Source of the DNA: Spirosoma terrae
GTDB taxonomy: Bacteria; Bacteroidota; Bacteroidia; Cytophagales; Spirosomataceae
Length of the DNA stretch: 64,000 nt
NCBI RefSeq assembly: GCF_010435915.1
Contig: NZ_JAAFZH010000016.1
Coordinates: 117,484-181,483, forward strand
Direction of reading: 5' to 3'
In this document: in pieces, positions 41,784 through 51,573 of the stretch
How the letters are laid out: the number at the start of each line of letters is the position of its first letter
Position numbering within the stretch: the first letter of the stretch is position 1
Made by a program: the position numbers and the translations under genes
Notes under the pieces: generated by a model
Databases searched by the model: none
The model's input: the letters and a program-made list of their open reading frames with translations, nothing else
Told to the model about the DNA's origin: nothing

Positions 41784-44645
41784 CTACTCTTCTCCGCTCA
41801 CCTTACCGGCATTTGTCGACTTACTTTCAGCTGTTGAAGCAGTGCTGGCGGGTATTTCCAGATGATTCCAGTTGATCAGTACGTTCCAGAGCAGTGGCGC
41901 ATCGTGGTGGTTCAGATAACGGTGCAGTGGATCGAACGTAAAGGCAACAACACGCCCCGCGCCAACCGGTACGTTAAAAATGGCGCCATGACCGATAATT
42001 GCCTGCTCGTTACGTACCATTCCTGAGAGTACATAAGGATCTTCTTTCTTCGGAGCCGCTTTAGCCGCTTCTTTCATTGGCTTTTTGTCGGGCATTCCCA
42101 TAATGGCTCCTTTGTACTCCTCCTCATCCTTCAAAGGTTTAGTACCGTACTGCATAACCATCATATCGCGGTTATATTTCTTCGTCTGCAGAATCGGTGC
42201 AATCCCCTTGAAGATTGGGAACGTTTCGGGAAAACCGTACATAATCGGACTATCGGGCTTGCGGTTTTTTGCCGTTACGATTGAACCAGGGTGGAAAAGC
42301 GTTGGTGCGCTGGCCTGATCCAGTTCACGGGCAATACCGGCTTCGGCGACCATCAGCGATGAGTTGTCGAGCGTAACCAGAACCCCACCCGCTTCCACGA
42401 ATTTTTTCAATTGTTCAACGCCTTCAAAACCAGGTCCACCCGTAATGTCGCTGGTGGCATCCGGGAAACCATGCGACGGGAACTCGGCTGTTTTTGTGTA
42501 GGGCAACGGACCAAATTTGGTATCGATTTCGTGAATAAAGTTGGTAACCCCGCCCCGCATACGTGGAATCAGAATAACGTCGAACTTCTTCCGTAATTCG
42601 CCTGCCTTCAAATGATCTTTATTGATGGACGTATACGGAATACCACGCTGCTCAAACGTAAAACGAGACCAGCCTTCATCCTGCGTATTAAACCAGCTAT
42701 GATAAATAGCCACGCGTGGTAAACTGATTTCATGTTGCTTTCCAGCCAGATTTTCTTTCGTAGCCACCAAATCAAGGCCGAATTGATCAGCCATTTTCTT
42801 CGATTGATCGGCTGTCAGTCCTTTAAAAACAACCGCCCCAGCCGCCAGGGTATCTTTAGCCAGTATTGTTTTGGCATCCAGCACAATGGCTTTAGCTTGT
42901 TTATTCTGCGTTTTAGCCCACAGCATGGCGGGCAGTACGTTGTTCTGTCCTTTGTAGTTCAGAACGTAGCTCGTGCCATCGCCATCAATTTTACCACCAT
43001 ATTTTACGTCGTCACTGATCAGTTTCAGATCGTTGGTTGCGTATTTCACACTGTCTTCTGCCTTCACATCAACGCCATACAGATAACCCAGCGTCCAGGC
43101 AATATCATCATAAGGCGGGAATTTTGCTTCCTTCGGATAGTTCTGCTTCGTCAGCAACGACACCGCCAGATTCCGATACGGCTGATTCAGCAACACGACG
43201 TAATCGCCCTGATTTTTCCCTGATTCGGCTTTATGCACTTCAATCGCCTGCGCCCGAAGCTGGTTGACCAGATAAGCCGCCATGACCGGATCACGCTGAT
43301 TTTTCGGTATCACAAAAGCGCGTGGCGTTTCTTCCGTTCCTTTTTTGATGTTGTTCAGTCCTTTCTGGTAAAAGTTTTTCAGCAACATACGGCTGTTGGT
43401 CGCGCCATACGACAACGATGCCAGCACACCCGCCTGCATGTAGTTGATATTGTTCCGATACGACCAGTATACCTTTTCGGTTGCCGGGTCAGGACGATAC
43501 CACTCTTTCGACGTAACGGCATCGCCCGCGTATTTCTGATCGGCCAGATCGCGCAGATACGTATTGGCTCCGGCGTTACCGAATGTTTCATAGAAACGAC
43601 CGATTGCATTGTGGTTATTGGAAATCCAGAGCGCATACCCCGGATACCAGCCATCGTAGAAAGCCCACGTAAACACGCCCGGAATTCCTTGTGCCGCCAA
43701 CGTAGTAATATCATGGTTCGCCATGGTCTGCCACTCGCCGATCGTTACGGGGTCGATGGTTTCGTTGTAAGGTCCGGTTCCTGTCGAGATATAGAGCAGC
43801 GGAACCGACTCATGAAGATCAAGGCTTACGGTGGGGTGCCAGTCGTAGAAGATTTTAAACAGCGCTTTGGTCAAGGCCTGCGATACCTGCAATCCATCGC
43901 GGTTGTTGTCGTGATACGTATATTTCCCCCAATACGGTGGCGATTTAGGGAAACCGTCATCATAGTCTTTCCGATTTTTGGTATACCGAAAATACCAGTC
44001 GACCTGTTTGTCCCAACCATCCGGCTCCGATACGGGGTTGATTATGACGATGATGTTATCGCGAATCGTTTTGATCTCCGGCGACTGACTGGTTACCAGC
44101 CGATAAGCCAGTTCCATCAGCATTTCAGGCGAGCCCATTTCCGGTGAATGCAGACCCCCATTCAGGTAATAGACGAGTTTTGTGTCGCCCAGAATCTTTT
44201 CAATATCCTGATTCCCTACTTTTCGCGGATCGGCCAGCAAGGCTAACTGCTTTTTGTAATGATCCAGTCGTTTCATGGCATCCTCACTCCCAATGGCCAC
44301 CAGTTGAATCGGGCGTCCTTCTTCGCTGGTAGACACCTGTTGCATGGTGATGTTGGGCGAGGTCTGGGCCAGCTTCTGGTAATAGGCGTAGATTTCGGGG
44401 GTGCGGTGCAAGATGCCGGGTGTACCGATTATCTGACCAAAATGCTTTAGAGGAGACGGAATCTTTGGATCATCGGTCAGGTTCAGAACCGAGTTTGGCA
44501 AGAATCGTTTGTCGGTGGTGTACTCCTTAATTTTCTGGTTGTACGTTTCATCGATCTGCTGCCCATAGGCCGAAACACCTAACAGGGTGGCGATAGCGAC
44601 TAACTGTACTTTCCTGAATAAATGGCTTTGAGTAGAGAGGGCCAT
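41784..44645 (-). CDS. exported M14 zinc carboxypeptidase, large
   Basis: A 953-residue protein with a signal peptide (about 1-28, cleavage near SAYGQ). The M14 domain lies about residues 80-380; zinc ligands are in NGGLHSPEMGS (His and Glu near 164-167) and the later SLDLHESVP (His). The remaining 500 residues look like a GATase/DUF-like domain and a C-terminal domain, with VPVGAGRVVAFTFDPLHRY near the end. It resembles the large Bacteroidota M14 peptidases that degrade external protein. Its long C-terminal region is unusual for M14. It converges on the nucleoside hydrolase gene. Confidence 0.88.
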   Translation of the reverse strand: MALSTQSHLFRKVQLVAIATLLGVSAYGQQIDETYNQKIKEYTTDKRFLPNSVLNLTDDPKIPSPLKHFGQIIGTPGILHRTPEIYAYYQKLAQTSPNITMQQVSTSEEGRPIQLVAIGSEDAMKRLDHYKKQLALLADPRKVGNQDIEKILGDTKLVYYLNGGLHSPEMGSPEMLMELAYRLVTSQSPEIKTIRDNIIVIINPVSEPDGWDKQVDWYFRYTKNRKDYDDGFPKSPPYWGKYTYHDNNRDGLQVSQALTKALFKIFYDWHPTVSLDLHESVPLLYISTGTGPYNETIDPVTIGEWQTMANHDITTLAAQGIPGVFTWAFYDGWYPGYALWISNNHNAIGRFYETFGNAGANTYLRDLADQKYAGDAVTSKEWYRPDPATEKVYWSYRNNINYMQAGVLASLSYGATNSRMLLKNFYQKGLNNIKKGTEETPRAFVIPKNQRDPVMAAYLVNQLRAQAIEVHKAESGKNQGDYVVLLNQPYRNLAVSLLTKQNYPKEAKFPPYDDIAWTLGYLYGVDVKAEDSVKYATNDLKLISDDVKYGGKIDGDGTSYVLNYKGQNNVLPAMLWAKTQNKQAKAIVLDAKTILAKDTLAAGAVVFKGLTADQSKKMADQFGLDLVATKENLAGKQHEISLPRVAIYHSWFNTQDEGWSRFTFEQRGIPYTSINKDHLKAGELRKKFDVILIPRMRGGVTNFIHEIDTKFGPLPYTKTAEFPSHGFPDATSDITGGPGFEGVEQLKKFVEAGGVLVTLDNSSLMVAEAGIARELDQASAPTLFHPGSIVTAKNRKPDSPIMYGFPETFPIFKGIAPILQTKKYNRDMMVMQYGTKPLKDEEEYKGAIMGMPDKKPMKEAAKAAPKKEDPYVLSGMVRNEQAIIGHGAIFNVPVGAGRVVAFTFDPLHRYLNHHDAPLLWNVLINWNHLEIPASTASTAESKSTNAGKVSGEE

Positions 44646-44840
44646 ACTAGAGGGGGTAAGTTTTTATTGATGAATTTCCCTTAAAGATAGCTACTAGATC
44701 GACGTAATACAGAATTAAATGTTAACGGAATAAATTTTCACCAAATTAAAGAAGCAAAACAGGCTTATACAGTAAAACAAACCGCACCCGTATATATCAT
44801 CACGGCTTCCCGGCAGACCTCACCCGTTCTGTTTCCTTAC

Positions 44841-44857
44841 TAGTTTTGGTAGTTTTG
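44841..44857 (+). promoter_or_regulatory. tandem -7 promoter elements
   Basis: TAGTTTTG occurs twice with a one-base spacer (44841-44848 and 44850-44857), both fitting TAnnTTTG. They lie about 70 bp before the SUMF1-type lipoprotein gene. Two registers may give two start sites. Confidence 0.5.
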
Positions 44858-44926
44858 TACTGATCTTGACGAAGCATCTCCGTTATTGATACGTCACTTC
44901 TCTCCTATACGTAGCGACCTGATTCT

Positions 44927-45964
44927 ATGTATTCTGCTTATATACGTAAACCGACCCTCAGTATCTGGTTGATCTGTTCTCTGTTCGCCTGCCATACCGC
45001 CGACAAGACAGACCAGTCACAAGCCAATGAAGACGCACCTTCGACCCAGCCAACAACACAATTTAAGCCGGGCGAAAAACGCGATGGTATGGTTTGGGTT
45101 CCGGGTGGTACGTTCGAGATGGGTAGTGATGAATTCTCCGACACGAGGCCAGTTCATCCGGTGTCTATCAACGGGTTCTGGATGGACGAACATGAGGTAA
45201 CGAATGCTCAGTTTGCCGCTTTTGTGAAAGCTACTGGCTACAAGACGGTTGCCGAACAACCACTCGACCCAGCCAACTACCCCGACGTTCCGGCCGACCA
45301 GCTAGTACCTGGCTCGGCCGTATTTACCCCACCTCCTGCTGAGGTATCGCTCACAAATCCGCTGGTTTGGTGGAAATACATTCCGGGTGCCAGCTGGCAG
45401 CATCCGAATGGCCCAACCAGTTCTATTAAGGGCCGTGAAAATGAGCCCGTCGTTCATGTCAGTTATGACGATGCGGTAGCCTATGCCAAATGGGCTGGTA
45501 AACGTCTGCCAACCGAAGCAGAGTGGGAATTTGCCGCTCGGGGTGGCGCTACGAACCAAACGTATTACTGGGGCAATGACCTAAAACCAAACGGTAAATG
45601 GGTGGCAAATATTCACCAGGGACATTTTCCCGATAAAAACACACAGGAAGATGGCTATGCGGGCACAGCGCCGGTGAAATCATATCCAGCCAATCCATTT
45701 GGTCTTTACGATATGGAAGGCAACGTCTGGGAATGGTGCCAGGACTTCTACCGACCCGATTATTACAGCCATTCGTCCAAAAGCAATCCGCAGGGGCCTG
45801 ATGATAGCTACGATCCCGATGAACCGGGCGCGGTCAAGCGAGTACAGCGGGGCGGCTCATTCCTTTGCAGTGACCAATATTGTATTCGCTACAAAGCCGG
45901 TAGTCGCGGGAAAGGCGAAGTGAGCAGCGGTAGCAACAATCTGGGCTTTCGCTGTGTGAAATAG
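44927..45964 (+). CDS. formylglycine-generating-enzyme (SUMF1) family lipoprotein
   Basis: A 345-residue lipoprotein with lipobox SLFAC (Cys22). The SUMF1/FGE fold is present: MVWVPGGTFEMGSDE, DEHEVTNAQFAAF, HVSYDDAVAYAKWAGKRLP and GLYDMEGNVWEW. The C-terminal active-site phrase GGSFLCSDQYCIRYK carries Cys314 and Cys319 with the four-residue spacing of catalytic FGE cysteines, which many bacterial SUMF1 relatives lack. If active, it would convert a Cys or Ser of a sulfatase to formylglycine in the envelope. No sulfatase gene lies nearby. Confidence 0.9.
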   Translation: MYSAYIRKPTLSIWLICSLFACHTADKTDQSQANEDAPSTQPTTQFKPGEKRDGMVWVPGGTFEMGSDEFSDTRPVHPVSINGFWMDEHEVTNAQFAAFVKATGYKTVAEQPLDPANYPDVPADQLVPGSAVFTPPPAEVSLTNPLVWWKYIPGASWQHPNGPTSSIKGRENEPVVHVSYDDAVAYAKWAGKRLPTEAEWEFAARGGATNQTYYWGNDLKPNGKWVANIHQGHFPDKNTQEDGYAGTAPVKSYPANPFGLYDMEGNVWEWCQDFYRPDYYSHSSKSNPQGPDDSYDPDEPGAVKRVQRGGSFLCSDQYCIRYKAGSRGKGEVSSGSNNLGFRCVK

Positions 45965-45965
45965 A

Positions 45966-46062
45966 GTTTATAGTTTTCGGTTTATGGTTTATAGTGGTGA
46001 TGCGTCAGCAAATATTTCGCGTCACCACTATAAACCATAAACTGAAGACTATAAACTATAAA
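45966..46062. repeat. TTTATAG-type inverted repeat, copy B
   Basis: Arms built from TTTATAG and TTTATGG units (GTTTATGGTTTATAGTGGTG and its near complement) around a loop with GATGCGTCAGC. It fills the gap between the convergent stops at 45964 and 46070 and resembles copy A at 32027. Confidence 0.78.
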
Positions 46063-46069
46063 TTCCTCC

Positions 46070-48193
46070 CTACTGACGGGGTTGCATCAGCTTCCGTTTG
46101 AAATAATCGGCGGTGGCATTGCCCATCTTCAGCGCGTTGGAATGCTTCATCCAGTGGTGCGTATCGTCGGGGATGACGAGCGTTTCCATCGATACCCCTT
46201 TCGCTTCCAGTCGACGTACCAGATCAGTGCTTTGGTTAAAGCGAACGTTACGGTCATCGTCGCCGTGGATAATCAGAACCGGCGATGTCCAGGTGCTCAC
46301 CGACGAAATCGGCGATGATTCGTAGACTACTTTAATGGCTTTTTCAGCATCCGGAATTTTCTCGTACCGATCCGACTGGCTCAGTCCTGACCGTTGTTGG
46401 CTCCAGTCGTGTACTCCATGAATATCGACTCCGGCGGCAAACAGTTTTGAGTCGCGGGCCAGTGCCAGCGCTGTCAGATAGCCGCCGTAAGAGCCGCCAT
46501 AAATTCCGATTTTAGAGGCATCGACCTGGGGTTGTTCTTTCAACCAGAGAGCGGCCGCTTTTACATCCTGATATTCAGAAGCTCCGTTCGCTCCGCCATT
46601 GGCAGGCTGGTGGAAATCGTAGCCGTATCCAATCCCCAATCGGTAATTTATCGACAATACGACAAACCCCTGACTGGCCAGATATTGGTTCATCGCATAC
46701 GAATTGGCGTAATAATCCGAATAATTCCAGCCCAGCAGCATCTGGCGAGGAGGCCCACCATGCACATAAATCAAAGCGGGCTTTTTCCCGGTTCCACCCG
46801 TTGGTTCAAATAGCTGCGCATGAACAGTCATGCCGTCCGGCGCCTTATAAACAACCTGTTTTGGCGTTACCAGTTGATTTTGCGGAAAATTGGCCGGCAT
46901 CAGTTCCTGGCCCAGCACTTTCGGCGTTCCTTTTGAAAAGGCCATCACAGTTGGCAGTGGTGGTCGTTGTGCAGTGGCACTGATCATCGCTACGGTGGCA
47001 CCATCACCCGTTACCACAGGGGTCCATTCCAGACCATTTCCGGGGGTCAGCACGTCCATTTCTGCCTTGTCGACTGGCACTCGCACCACATGGCGACGAT
47101 CAATATCCAGTTTATCGGGGCCCGTATTTCCACTAAACACCAGCCATTTCTTGTCATGGGTCAACGTAATGTGCTCGGCCATGAATGGCGCTTTGGTCAG
47201 CGTCAAGGGCGTACCACCTGTCGATGGGATGGAATATAAATGCGGCCAGCCATCCTGATACGACAGATATACAATCCGGTCGTTTGCGGCCCAGTGCAGG
47301 TTTGTCCCCCCATGCGTAGTGGGCACTGACCCCGCCAGTGTTTTTGGCGCTGACCAGAGTAACGACGCTGTAGCCGATGCTACGTCGGCCGTCCAGATTG
47401 ACCAGGGTTGATGTTTACGAGTCAGCACCGAATCAGGTGCCCCTCCCGATCCGGGTGTCCGTACAAAGACAATTTTTTTACCATCAAGCGACCAGCGGGG
47501 AGACCGATCCCGCGAAAACGACGGAGCAATCCACGTAATGGGTGTGGTTTCGTTCGTAAAAACGCCCACAAACGCATGATCTTTCCGATCACAGACAAAG
47601 GCCAGCTTCGATCCATCGGGCGACCATTCGATCGATCCGTTGGTACCTCGGGCATTGAAAAGGGCTTTTGCCGCTGATGACCCATCGGTTGGAGAAACCC
47701 AGATTTGCCCACCTTTAACGAAAGCAATGCGGTCGCTTTTGGGCGAGACAACCGGTTCGTCACCTTCCGCTATGGCCTTGGGCTCTCCTCCGGCAAACGG
47801 AACACTCCAGATTTGCACTTTCGGCGCTACGGGCGATGAGGTTGTGTTCACCGGTACGTCGTCGTCCCAGTTGGAGCCATGATCACCTCCACGAACATAA
47901 ACAACCCATTTACCATCATCGGAAATCGACAGGCTGGTTAGCTCCTGCCCATCGTCCTGATTGTAGCTAGTTAGTTTTCTAGGCGTAAATGTGGGGCCTT
48001 CGGCCACATAAACGTTACGTTTACCCTGCTCATCGAATGTCCAGGCAATTCGTGATCCCTGTGCCGAGCTGGTTAAATTGGTTGGAAAAGGGTATCCTTT
48101 GACGGCTTCAAGGGTGAATGTCTGAGCCAGCAATGGGGTACCCTGCACTAAAAGCACTGCCGTTAACAAATAAGCAAGGACAATTTTTCTCAT
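46070..48193 (-). CDS. exported S9-family prolyl-oligopeptidase-type peptidase
   Basis: A 707-residue S9 peptidase with a signal peptide (start at 48193, MRKIVLAYLLTAVLLVQG; an upstream in-frame codon would add eight residues). WD40-like/beta-propeller repeats with ISDDGKWVVYV and WSPDGSKLAFV fill the first 450 residues. The catalytic domain has GIYGGSYGGYLTALAL (Ser near 568), IHGDDDRNVRF (Asp) and PDDTHHWM (His). It resembles DPP-IV and acylaminoacyl peptidases that release dipeptides in the periplasm. A promoter candidate lies 90 bp upstream. Confidence 0.93.
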   Translation of the reverse strand: MRKIVLAYLLTAVLLVQGTPLLAQTFTLEAVKGYPFPTNLTSSAQGSRIAWTFDEQGKRNVYVAEGPTFTPRKLTSYNQDDGQELTSLSISDDGKWVVYVRGGDHGSNWDDDVPVNTTSSPVAPKVQIWSVPFAGGEPKAIAEGDEPVVSPKSDRIAFVKGGQIWVSPTDGSSAAKALFNARGTNGSIEWSPDGSKLAFVCDRKDHAFVGVFTNETTPITWIAPSFSRDRSPRWSLDGKKIVFVRTPGSGGAPDSVLTRKHQPWSIWTADVASATASLLWSAPKTLAGSVPTTHGGTNLHWAANDRIVYLSYQDGWPHLYSIPSTGGTPLTLTKAPFMAEHITLTHDKKWLVFSGNTGPDKLDIDRRHVVRVPVDKAEMDVLTPGNGLEWTPVVTGDGATVAMISATAQRPPLPTVMAFSKGTPKVLGQELMPANFPQNQLVTPKQVVYKAPDGMTVHAQLFEPTGGTGKKPALIYVHGGPPRQMLLGWNYSDYYANSYAMNQYLASQGFVVLSINYRLGIGYGYDFHQPANGGANGASEYQDVKAAALWLKEQPQVDASKIGIYGGSYGGYLTALALARDSKLFAAGVDIHGVHDWSQQRSGLSQSDRYEKIPDAEKAIKVVYESSPISSVSTWTSPVLIIHGDDDRNVRFNQSTDLVRRLEAKGVSMETLVIPDDTHHWMKHSNALKMGNATADYFKRKLMQPRQ

Positions 48194-48282
48194 GAGGTTT
48201 ACTAGGAGGAAATACATCTATCGATGGAAAGATGTGTTAGGATATATAAAGAAGCCATTTTATTTCCTTTTATGCCGCATGA

Positions 48283-48290
48283 CAAAGATA
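48283..48290 (-). promoter_or_regulatory. candidate -7 promoter element
   Basis: On the minus strand TATCTTTG fits TAnnTTTG, 90 bp before the S9 peptidase start. No -33 element was seen. Confidence 0.4.
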
Positions 48291-48440
48291 AAATTCTATA
48301 TATCACTCGTATAATAACATTACGTAGGCATCAGACCAATGGGTTTTACCTGAACGTAGTATGCATTGGCTGAGGCAGACGTAACAACTCTCGGCTCCCT
48401 ATTATATCTGCTTGTTTAAACTCATATCGCAGATGAAGCA

Positions 48441-48650
48441 CTAGCTGTTCGTGTCTATAAACCCTAGTTCATCGATAAATAGCAATAAGTCGATTAGTTT
48501 TCCAGCAGAGAGATTACTGGCCATCATTTGCCATTGAACCTGACTAGTAAGCTGGTCGACAGAGTTCAGGTTCAGCAATGACTGGGTTTTATTTATTACG
48601 TCTGAACTAATCGCTGATTCATCCTCACAAATAATCAATTTTGCGTACAT
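48441..48650 (-). CDS. small hypothetical protein
   Basis: A 69-residue protein that starts MYAKLIICEDESAISSDV and ends with a helical SAGKLIDLLLFIDELGF segment. It has no signal peptide or known motif. It begins 19 bp after the end of the siderophore-reductase-type gene and in the same direction, so it may belong to that operon. No family is recognised. The clean amphipathic pattern favours a real product, but chance cannot be excluded. Confidence 0.5.
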   Translation of the reverse strand: MYAKLIICEDESAISSDVINKTQSLLNLNSVDQLTSQVQWQMMASNLSAGKLIDLLLFIDELGFIDTNS

Positions 48651-48669
48651 GTCTTCTATTCTTTTCCGA

Positions 48670-49392
48670 CTACTCTAAACCTATTTTTCCGGGAGCCCAG
48701 AAGGGCTTCGTTTTTATCTGCCGACTCGACCAATCCAGTGAATGGCGAAAATGGCGATTTAGCGTCACGCAGATACGGCTGTCGCCCCCTACATACAACA
48801 TACCTTTCCCAGTAGCCTTTTTAAGCAGATGGTGTACGTGCTCGATTATTGTTTCCCCCGAATTTCTCGGCAACACATTGAATTGAAACGGTCTGCTGCC
48901 ATCCAGATCTGGAAACAGGTCTTCTTCCCGGTCAGCGTAAATCAGGCTAAGCACTTGTTTATGGCCTGTAAGATTCCGGTTGATTTCATATAAATGCGCC
49001 AGAGCCGACGGATCGCCCACAAATACATAATAATCGCCCGAATCGTCCACGGTAAATCGTCCTCGGGGACCAACCAGATAGATCGTATCACCAATGGCCG
49101 ACGCTCTGGCCCAAAGGCTTCCGATACCAGTTGAGTGCGTACAAACCGCCAGATCCATGACGCCGTTTGTGTGGTCATACTGCCAGACAGAGTACGTTCG
49201 TACTTTGTGCTGCATAGAAGTCGCTTTATCGACTCCGACCAGAATGCGTACGTGTTCGCCGGGTTTATAGTCGAGATTTTTCAGATCTTCGCCCTGAATT
49301 TTCAGGTGATACGTATGATCAGCGATCTGTTCTTTTTGTATCAGCGTTGCTGTCTTCGAAAGACGTTTGGCAAGGTTATCCACTAAGCTCAT
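48670..49392 (-). CDS. siderophore-interacting FAD/NAD(P) oxidoreductase
   Basis: A 240-residue flavin reductase of the siderophore-interacting protein type. The FAD-binding segments are RTYSVWQYD and VCTHSTGIGSLWAR; the NAD(P) part starts GDYYVFVGDPSALAHL and ends with YVGGDSRICVTLNRHF. The C-terminal tryptophan-containing FWAPGK is typical. It would release iron from ferric siderophores in the cytoplasm. Upstream in the same direction lies an AraC-type regulator, which often pairs with such genes. Confidence 0.9.
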   Translation of the reverse strand: MSLVDNLAKRLSKTATLIQKEQIADHTYHLKIQGEDLKNLDYKPGEHVRILVGVDKATSMQHKVRTYSVWQYDHTNGVMDLAVCTHSTGIGSLWARASAIGDTIYLVGPRGRFTVDDSGDYYVFVGDPSALAHLYEINRNLTGHKQVLSLIYADREEDLFPDLDGSRPFQFNVLPRNSGETIIEHVHHLLKKATGKGMLYVGGDSRICVTLNRHFRHSLDWSSRQIKTKPFWAPGKIGLE

Positions 49393-49498
49393 CGTATTGT
49401 CATTTGCTACGTAATGGCCACCGTTAATGGCACAATACCAATTGGTTATGATTAATTACGATGCAAAGAAACGTGGCATTTCCCCGCAAAAGAATGGC

Positions 49499-50371
49499 TC
49501 AAAGCAGGGCTTTGGTGGACAAATCATGGAATGACTTCCTAAACGCAACTGGTGTATAACCGGTAAACTTTCGAAATAATCGGGAAAAATAATGCTGATC
49601 CGAAAAGCCAAGCTGATAGGCTACGTCCTTAACGGGGCTTTGCGTATGAAACAAAAGCCTGCGGGCTTCGAGCATCGTCTGGTGCTGAATCCAATACGAA
49701 ACCGGAAAGCCCGTTTTCTGTTTGATCGTATCCGTTAAATGGTTAACCGACAGATGAAGGGCTTCAGCATATTGGGATGGCCGCTTCCAGCTGGTAAAAT
49801 TTGCTTCAACTAGTTTCCTGAACGCAACCGCTATTTCATCAGCCCGATTCTCAGGCTGACCAGGTATTATTTTGGTACGTTGACATAGATCACAAATTGC
49901 ACTGATTAAGCCATTCAACAACGTTTTTAAGGTAAGTGGCTGCGTATTTTCCGATTGAAAGAAACCGTGAAGTAAGTGGGTAAGCTCATAGATAGACCGT
50001 AGCTGATCTGCTTCAAAACCAAAAGGCCCTGTCAGTAATTGTGCCGACTCAACAAGTTCGGGAGCTAGCAAACCCGGATCGAACGTAACAAGCCAACCTT
50101 CTGTCTGCTGGTAGTTGATCACACTATGCACCTGCTCAGGACGAATCAGGCATAAAGCAGGCCCGGAAAATACATACTCCTCGAAATCAACCAGAAAACG
50201 GCCATACCCTGTCTTCATTAGAAACAAAAGATAGGAATTATCGCGGTGGGCACTGACTACATCATGTTCGCGCTCTTCATCAATTGTTTGATGGTCAACA
50301 ACCCGTACGTGCAGCCCTGCTCTGGCTGCTTTCGTTAAGTCATAAACCGGTATGTCGTTCTTTTTACGCAA
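49499..50371 (-). CDS. AraC-family transcriptional regulator
   Basis: A 290-residue regulator. The start is a TTG at 50371: upstream in frame there is a stop after seven codons and no ATG, and the next Met lies inside the cupin-like domain (about residue 52). The N-terminal half (to about 170) is a cupin-like sensing domain with FLMKTGYGRFLVDFEEYVF. The C-terminal AraC double helix-turn-helix carries AEALHLSVNHLTDTIK and KDVAYQLGFSDQHYFSRLFR. It probably controls the iron reductase gene 106 bp downstream; its effector is unknown. Confidence 0.9.
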   Translation of the reverse strand: MRKKNDIPVYDLTKAARAGLHVRVVDHQTIDEEREHDVVSAHRDNSYLLFLMKTGYGRFLVDFEEYVFSGPALCLIRPEQVHSVINYQQTEGWLVTFDPGLLAPELVESAQLLTGPFGFEADQLRSIYELTHLLHGFFQSENTQPLTLKTLLNGLISAICDLCQRTKIIPGQPENRADEIAVAFRKLVEANFTSWKRPSQYAEALHLSVNHLTDTIKQKTGFPVSYWIQHQTMLEARRLLFHTQSPVKDVAYQLGFSDQHYFSRLFRKFTGYTPVAFRKSFHDLSTKALL

Positions 50372-50457
50372 GAATTTTTTGTTTGACAGGATTTACAAGA
50401 TTAATAGGATTAGCCGGTAAAACAACCCTGATACGGCTGTAGATCGTATGGATACTT

Positions 50458-50465
50458 TATCTTTG
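50458..50465 (+). promoter_or_regulatory. candidate -7 promoter element
   Basis: TATCTTTG fits TAnnTTTG and lies 31 bp before the SnoaL-like gene. No -33 element was seen. Confidence 0.45.
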
Positions 50466-50496
50466 CCCACTCAATTTTCATCTTATTAGCATACAA

Positions 50497-50898
50497 ATGG
50501 CTGCTCTGGACATTGTTAAAGCGTATTACGATTGCTTCAATCAAAAAGACTGGAATGGAATGCTGGCGTTACTGTCGCCCAACATACGGCACGAACCCAA
50601 CCAGGGAGAACCCCGCATCGGTCTGGAGCAATTCACGGAATTTCTGAAAATCATGGACACTTCCTACGACGAAACCCTCACCGATATGGTATTCATGAGC
50701 GAACCATCCAACAAACGTGTCGCTGTAGAATTCGTAGTGAATGGTATCTATAAGCAGGGAGAAGCCGGGTTACCAGAAGCCCACAACCAGACGTATCAGT
50801 TGCCTGCAGCTGCTTTTTTAGAGGTTGAAGGCGATAAGATCAGCCGGGTCACTACGTATTATAATCTTCCTCTCTGGATTAAACTGGTTTCGGAATAA
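50497..50898 (+). CDS. SnoaL-like / NTF2-fold protein
   Basis: A 133-residue protein of the SnoaL/ketosteroid-isomerase-like NTF2 fold. The pattern ALDIVKAYYDCFNQKDWNGMLALLSPN is typical of the start; later strands VAVEFVVNGIY and FLEVEGDKISRVTTYYN complete the cone. Polar residues near the pocket fit an isomerase or hydrolase, but no activity is decided. The stop lies 4 bp before the next gene, so the two are co-transcribed. Confidence 0.85.
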   Translation: MAALDIVKAYYDCFNQKDWNGMLALLSPNIRHEPNQGEPRIGLEQFTEFLKIMDTSYDETLTDMVFMSEPSNKRVAVEFVVNGIYKQGEAGLPEAHNQTYQLPAAAFLEVEGDKISRVTTYYNLPLWIKLVSE

Positions 50899-50902
50899 CC
50901 GA

Positions 50903-51496
50903 ATGCGTGAACTGTCATTTATCACTAAACAAGGCAGCGAGATCGAGTCGGTCTTTGACGATCTGGCTCGATTACGTATCGCTGTCTTCCGCGATTTTCC
51001 GTACTTGTACGAAGGGTCGATAGCCTACGAGAAAGGCTACCTCAAAACCTATTCGCAATCGGACCGGTCGTTTCTTTTTGCGGTTTATAATGGCTCCGAC
51101 ATGGTCGGTGCCACCACCGCCATTCCACTACGTGACGAAACCGACGACATTCGACGGCCTTTCGAAGAAGCCAACTTTCCGATTGATTCTATTTTCTATT
51201 TTGGGGAAAGTATTCTATTGCCCGAATTTCGTGGATTAGGGCTGGGCCATCGTTTTTTTGATGAGCGGGAAGCCCACGCCCGTAGCTTCGGTACGTTCAC
51301 AACCACCTTTTTTTGCGCGGTCGAACGAGCAACTACCCATCCGGCCAGACCATCTGATTACCGACCCAACGATCAATTCTGGCTGAAGCGAGGCTATACT
51401 AAACAGGATTCACTACGTAGCACGCTCGACTGGCCCGACATCGGTGAAACCGTTTCCAGCTCCAAAACGATGGTGTATTGGATGCGGGATTTGTAA
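50903..51496 (+). CDS. GNAT-family acetyltransferase
   Basis: A 197-residue acetyltransferase. The ATG at 50903 is chosen because it follows the SnoaL gene by 4 bp; a longer upstream frame overlaps that gene. The GNAT core is LPEFRGLGLGHRFFDERE (acetyl-CoA site), with FYFGESILL before it and FWLKRGYTKQD later. The conserved N-terminal phrase LARLRIAVFRDFPYLY is found in a group of family members of unknown acceptor. The pair with the NTF2-fold gene suggests a shared pathway. Confidence 0.85.
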   Translation: MRELSFITKQGSEIESVFDDLARLRIAVFRDFPYLYEGSIAYEKGYLKTYSQSDRSFLFAVYNGSDMVGATTAIPLRDETDDIRRPFEEANFPIDSIFYFGESILLPEFRGLGLGHRFFDEREAHARSFGTFTTTFFCAVERATTHPARPSDYRPNDQFWLKRGYTKQDSLRSTLDWPDIGETVSSSKTMVYWMRDL

Positions 51497-51573
51497 AATT
51501 TCGAGCCTTATGTAGCCTGTTACTGCTTTTTTATTGCTAAAATTCCAATTAGTTGAAAAGCAGTTTTAAAGGC

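Noticed and set aside
43233..44147. Long plus-strand open frame of 304 codons
   Set aside because: It is antisense to the M14 peptidase, whose signal peptide and zinc ligands make the minus-strand gene certain, and its translation shows no family pattern.
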